64,000 nucleotides of DNA from Sinorhizobium medicae. GTDB lineage: Bacteria; Pseudomonadota; Alphaproteobacteria; Rhizobiales; Rhizobiaceae. Both the position numbers and the translations under genes were made by a program. The stretch's first letter is position 1. Every line of letters starts with the position of its first letter. This document shows, piece by piece, positions 61,640-64,000 of the stretch. The notes under the pieces were generated by a model. It was not told the origin of the DNA, made no database searches, and saw nothing but the letters and a program-made list of their open reading frames with translations. The stretch is from the NCBI RefSeq assembly GCF_007827695.1, contig NZ_VITA01000008.1, positions 178,491 to 242,490 of the forward strand, given 5' to 3'.

Positions 61640-62068
61640 TTCACAACCGACACTGAAACGGATACCGAAGCAGCAGCCAGCGACGAACATCCGCTAACGG
61701 TTCGGGATCGACCGATCGGCGCCTCGTGAAAGACGTGAGGCGCACCCGCAAGACTCGTCGCTCTGTCACCCCATCATGCCGGCGCTTCTCGCGAATCCGT
61801 CATGACAAGCGAATCATAACTTGTCCCTGCTCATTCGCCGACTTTTTTTTGCGATTCCACGAATTTAGCCATCAACAACGTCATGCAGGACGGTGATTTC
61901 GTGATCAGTCACCGCCATGTCGAAGCCTGGCGGGCGCTCCGCATCGGCACGGAGCAGAGATCGGAACGGCGCTGTTCCCGAGGTATGACGCCGAGCTCAA
62001 CACGCCGTAGGGTAGAGGATAGTCCTCGTGCTCGATCGCGTCCAGCAACATCGTCGTGAAAGGGGGTT
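61640..62068. other. Intergenic region upstream of prkA
   Basis: About 430 bases without a supported gene, between the prkA promoter and the tRNA terminator. It has a T9-like run near 61844-61851 and small repeats (GGTGATTTCGTGATCAGTCACC near 61892). No ORF shows family similarity or a convincing start. Confidence 0.5.
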
Positions 62069-62106
62069 AAAAATAAAAAAACCCGCGAAACCATTTGGTT
62101 GCGGGG
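62069..62106 (-). terminator. Rho-independent terminator of tRNA-Leu
   Basis: On the minus strand CCCGCAACC-AAAT-GGTTTCGCGGG (one unpaired base) is followed by TTTTTTTATTTTT. Directly after the tRNA 3' end. Confidence 0.85.
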
Positions 62107-62122
62107 GCTTCTTCATCTTAGA

Positions 62123-62207
62123 TGGTGCGGTCGAGAAGACTCGAACTTCCACGGGTTGCCCCACAGCGACCTCAACGCTGCGCGTCTACCAATTCCGCCA
62201 CGACCGC
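62123..62207 (-). tRNA. tRNA-Leu (GAG)
   Basis: 85 bases with CCA encoded. Acceptor stem GCGGTCG / CGACCGC with discriminator A; D-arm GCGGAATTGGTAGACGCGC; anticodon loop TTGAGGT giving GAG, which reads CUC and CUU; a long variable arm typical of class II leucine tRNAs; T-arm GTTCGAGTC. Positions and pairing were traced by eye. Confidence 0.95.
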
Positions 62208-62404
62208 ATCGTGGTAGGTGCCGATTGCGTCGGCGGGGCTGCATGTAGCAAAAGGATTCCGGGTGCACAAGTGCATGACGACAGAAATCTGACTCGAAAC
62301 AAAACTATTTCGGCCAACCCTCCGCGAAGTGCTGGAAATGCTGGACTCTTGCCCTCGGCGCCCCCATGTACAGGCCGGAAAAGAACAGCATTCGCAAGGT
62401 TACC

Positions 62405-63154
62405 ATGCAGCGCGAAGACCTTATCCAGAGCATGTTCGCACCGCCGGAAGCGCCACCGGTGCGCTGGCGTATCGCACCTGCCCCCGTCGATTATCAGGAA
62501 GCCGTTGAAACAATGGAGCGGGAAGCCGCTGATATCGCGGCCGGCACAGCCGATGAATTGGTCTGGCTGGTCGAGCACCCGCCGCTTTACACAGCAGGGA
62601 CAAGCGCCAACGCGGCCGACCTCGTAATCCCGGATCGCTTTCCGGTCTTCGCAACCGGAAGAGGCGGTGAATACACCTATCACGGCCCAGGGCAGCGGGT
62701 CGTCTACGTCATGCTCGACCTGAAGCGCCGACGCCAGGATGTTCGCGCCTTTGTCGCCGCACTCGAAAGCGTCATCATAGCCACGCTCGATTCCATGAAC
62801 GTCAAGGGCGAGCGCCGCGAGGATCGCGTCGGCGTCTGGGTGCGCCGCCCGGAGAAGCCGCCGCTCATGGATGGCACGGTTGCGGAGGACAAGATCGCCG
62901 CGATCGGCATTCGGTTGCGCCGATGGGTGAGCTTCCACGGATTGTCGCTGAACGTAGATCCCGATCTAGAACATTTCGATGGGATCGTGCCTTGCGGAAT
63001 CAGGGGCCACGGCGTCACGAGCCTCGTCGATCTCGGCCTACCCGTGATGATGGCGGACGTCGATATCAGGCTGAGAGAGGCCTTCGAGATGGTCTTCGGC
63101 CCAACCAGAAGCGAGACGAACGGCATCGGGACAGCCCGCCTGGAAAGCGAATAA
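62405..63154 (+). CDS. lipB: Lipoyl(octanoyl) transferase LipB
   Basis: Transfers octanoyl from acyl carrier protein to lipoyl domains. 249 residues from the ATG at 62405 (AAGG 5 bases upstream). Substrate motif [12 protein letters not shown] (86-97), the acyl-thioester Cys197 in [10 protein letters not shown] and Lys163 in EDKIAAIGI form the Cys-Lys pair. Works ahead of LipA (5.2 kb) and serves PdhB and PdhC. It is followed by an unrelated XRE gene. Confidence 0.96.
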   Translation: MQREDLIQSMFAPPEAPPVRWRIAPAPVDYQEAVETMEREAADIAAGTADELVWLVEHPPLYTAGTSANAADLVIPDRFPVFATGRGGEYTYHGPGQRVVYVMLDLKRRRQDVRAFVAALESVIIATLDSMNVKGERREDRVGVWVRRPEKPPLMDGTVAEDKIAAIGIRLRRWVSFHGLSLNVDPDLEHFDGIVPCGIRGHGVTSLVDLGLPVMMADVDIRLREAFEMVFGPTRSETNGIGTARLESE

Positions 63155-63362
63155 CCGGGCTCCGAACCAGGTTGCGGTTCACGAAATCATCCAGCAGGAA
63201 AGACCCCGGAAATGACGGCCAAGGCGCTTTCGGCCCTCTTTTTGCCGCTTCGCATTGCCCCATCCGCGAGGAAAAGCCTATAAGCTCCCTTCACCTTCGC
63301 CCCACCGCGGGCAGTCACGGTGCCTCGGCACCCGACAACGACAACAGGCGAAAGGAGCTACT

Positions 63363-63755
63363 ATGCTGTTATCAACCGAAAATGCGATTGCACGTCTGCA
63401 CCAGACAGGAGACGGCGATACGCTGGGCGGTCGCATATGGAGAGCGCGCGACGCGACGGGGCTCTCTACGAAGGAGCTAGCGAGCAAGCTTGGTGTGCGC
63501 AACGACACCATCGCCTCCTGGGAACGCGATCGTGCCGAGCCACGGGCCAATCGCCTTTTCATGCTGGCCGGCGTGCTTGGCGTGTCGCCGGCCTGGCTGA
63601 TGGCGGGCATCGGCCGCGCACCGGATGATACCGCTGGGGTTGCATCGGGGGACGAGCTTCGCAAACAGCTCTATCTCGTCAAGAAGCTGCATGAGCAGAC
63701 CGCCGAGGCCATTGCGGCCCTCGAACTGGAATTCGAGCGCCTGGACGTTCGGTGA
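63363..63755 (+). CDS. XRE family transcriptional regulator
   Basis: 130 residues from the ATG at 63363, with a strong Shine-Dalgarno (AAAGGAG) 6 bases away. Helix-turn-helix about 20-75 (LSTKELASKLGVRNDTIASW), followed by a C-terminal coiled-coil-like helix (LVKKLHEQTAEAIAALELEF). No ligand domain. It is 84 bases upstream of the alcohol dehydrogenase gene, which it might control; this is inference from position only. Confidence 0.92.
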   Translation: MLLSTENAIARLHQTGDGDTLGGRIWRARDATGLSTKELASKLGVRNDTIASWERDRAEPRANRLFMLAGVLGVSPAWLMAGIGRAPDDTAGVASGDELRKQLYLVKKLHEQTAEAIAALELEFERLDVR

Positions 63756-63839
63756 CGCTGCACTTTCCCTTGCCGATGGCGACCGGCGCTATATGACGGT
63801 CCCTGCCTGAATATTCTTCCTTTTTGATGGAGTAGAGAC

Positions 63840-64000
63840 ATGGATGTACGCGCCGCCGTCGCATTGGAGGCCGGCAAGCCGTTGGAAGTCATGACCGTGC
63901 AGCTTGAAGGGCCGCGGGCCGGCGAGGTTCTGGTCGAGGTGAAGGCGACCGGCATCTGCCATACCGACGACTTCACGCTTTCGGGGGCGGATCCGGAAGG
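63840..64000 (+). CDS. S-(hydroxymethyl)glutathione dehydrogenase / class III alcohol dehydrogenase (partial)
   Basis: Only the first 53 codons are in the window: MDVRAAVALEAGKPLEVMTV, then the Zn-ligand segment GICHTDDFTLSGADPEG characteristic of class III (formaldehyde-detoxifying, glutathione-dependent) alcohol dehydrogenase. The rest lies past the end. Class III is favoured over class I by the ICHTDDFTLSG text. Confidence 0.88.
   Translation, partial: MDVRAAVALEAGKPLEVMTVQLEGPRAGEVLVEVKATGICHTDDFTLSGADPE

Noticed and set aside
61547..62122. Hidden gene in the gap between prkA and the tRNA
   Set aside because: Only short ORFs without family similarity or convincing start sites.

Overview
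This is a GC-rich chromosomal window from an alphaproteobacterium of the Rhizobiaceae, most likely Sinorhizobium/Ensifer close to S. meliloti or S. medicae. The evidence is a fused ispDF gene, a dusB(nifR3)-ntrB pair, a pdhA-pdhB-pdhC-lpd cluster in which E1 beta carries its own lipoyl domain, ftsB next to eno, two perfect EcfG/RpoE2-type promoters (GGAAC-N17-CGTT), and many short rhizobial intergenic palindromes. Species assignment is inference. Almost all genes are core housekeeping genes; no phage, IS element, CRISPR array or integrative element was seen.

Layout. 0-4 kb: dusB-ntrB (minus; nitrogen sensing, with ntrC expected just outside the window) diverges from ispDF-cinA (isoprenoids, NAD repair). 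4-13.5 kb (minus): a RatA/Coq10-like gene, a frameshifted P-loop kinase, lipA, a small stress membrane protein, then the pyruvate dehydrogenase cluster pdhA-pdhB-pdhC, an SGNH hydrolase, a GNAT acetyltransferase, lpd, with ftsB upstream. 14-16 kb: an unusual lipoprotein with an Asn/Thr repeat and a C-terminal Peptidase_S74 (intramolecular chaperone) domain, followed by a decayed tandem copy. 16-22.7 kb (minus): tpiA, secG, pyrG, a VOC protein, kdsA, eno. 22.9-26.5 kb: cytochrome b561 + YceI, and an exported hydrolase + DprE1-like flavoenzyme. 26.6-34 kb: parE, then small conserved and accessory genes. 34-38 kb (minus): IscU-like, yidD, DUF2267, DUF1697, thrS. 38-44 kb: folE, hisI, patatin, CBS, rhomboid, PAS and PilZ genes. 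44.7-50.4 kb: transglutaminase-like protease, a frameshifted membrane protein, a DD-carboxypeptidase with a SPOR domain, sdaA. 51-56.5 kb: membrane proteins, MerR, mgtE, a peptide-deformylase-like protein without its metal ligands, a lipoprotein and an EcfG-controlled membrane protein. 56.7-61.5 kb (minus): the prkA-yeaH-spoVR stress triad behind an EcfG promoter. 62-64 kb: tRNA-Leu(GAG), lipB, an XRE regulator and the start of a class III alcohol dehydrogenase.

How it fits together. The Pdh cluster, lipA and lipB form a lipoate/pyruvate-oxidation theme: LipB and LipA make the cofactor for the lipoyl domains of PdhB and PdhC, which Lpd re-oxidises. eno, tpiA, pyrG and kdsA supply central metabolism and envelope sugar. 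Three loci carry plausible lesions: a P-loop kinase (T5 run), the second S74 lipoprotein copy, and a membrane protein at 45.5 kb. The items most worth a second look are the S74 lipoprotein pair, the EcfG promoters, the metal-ligand-free deformylase, the structured folE leader, the hairpin touching the ftsB start codon, and an orphan terminator that suggests a small RNA near 42.7 kb.
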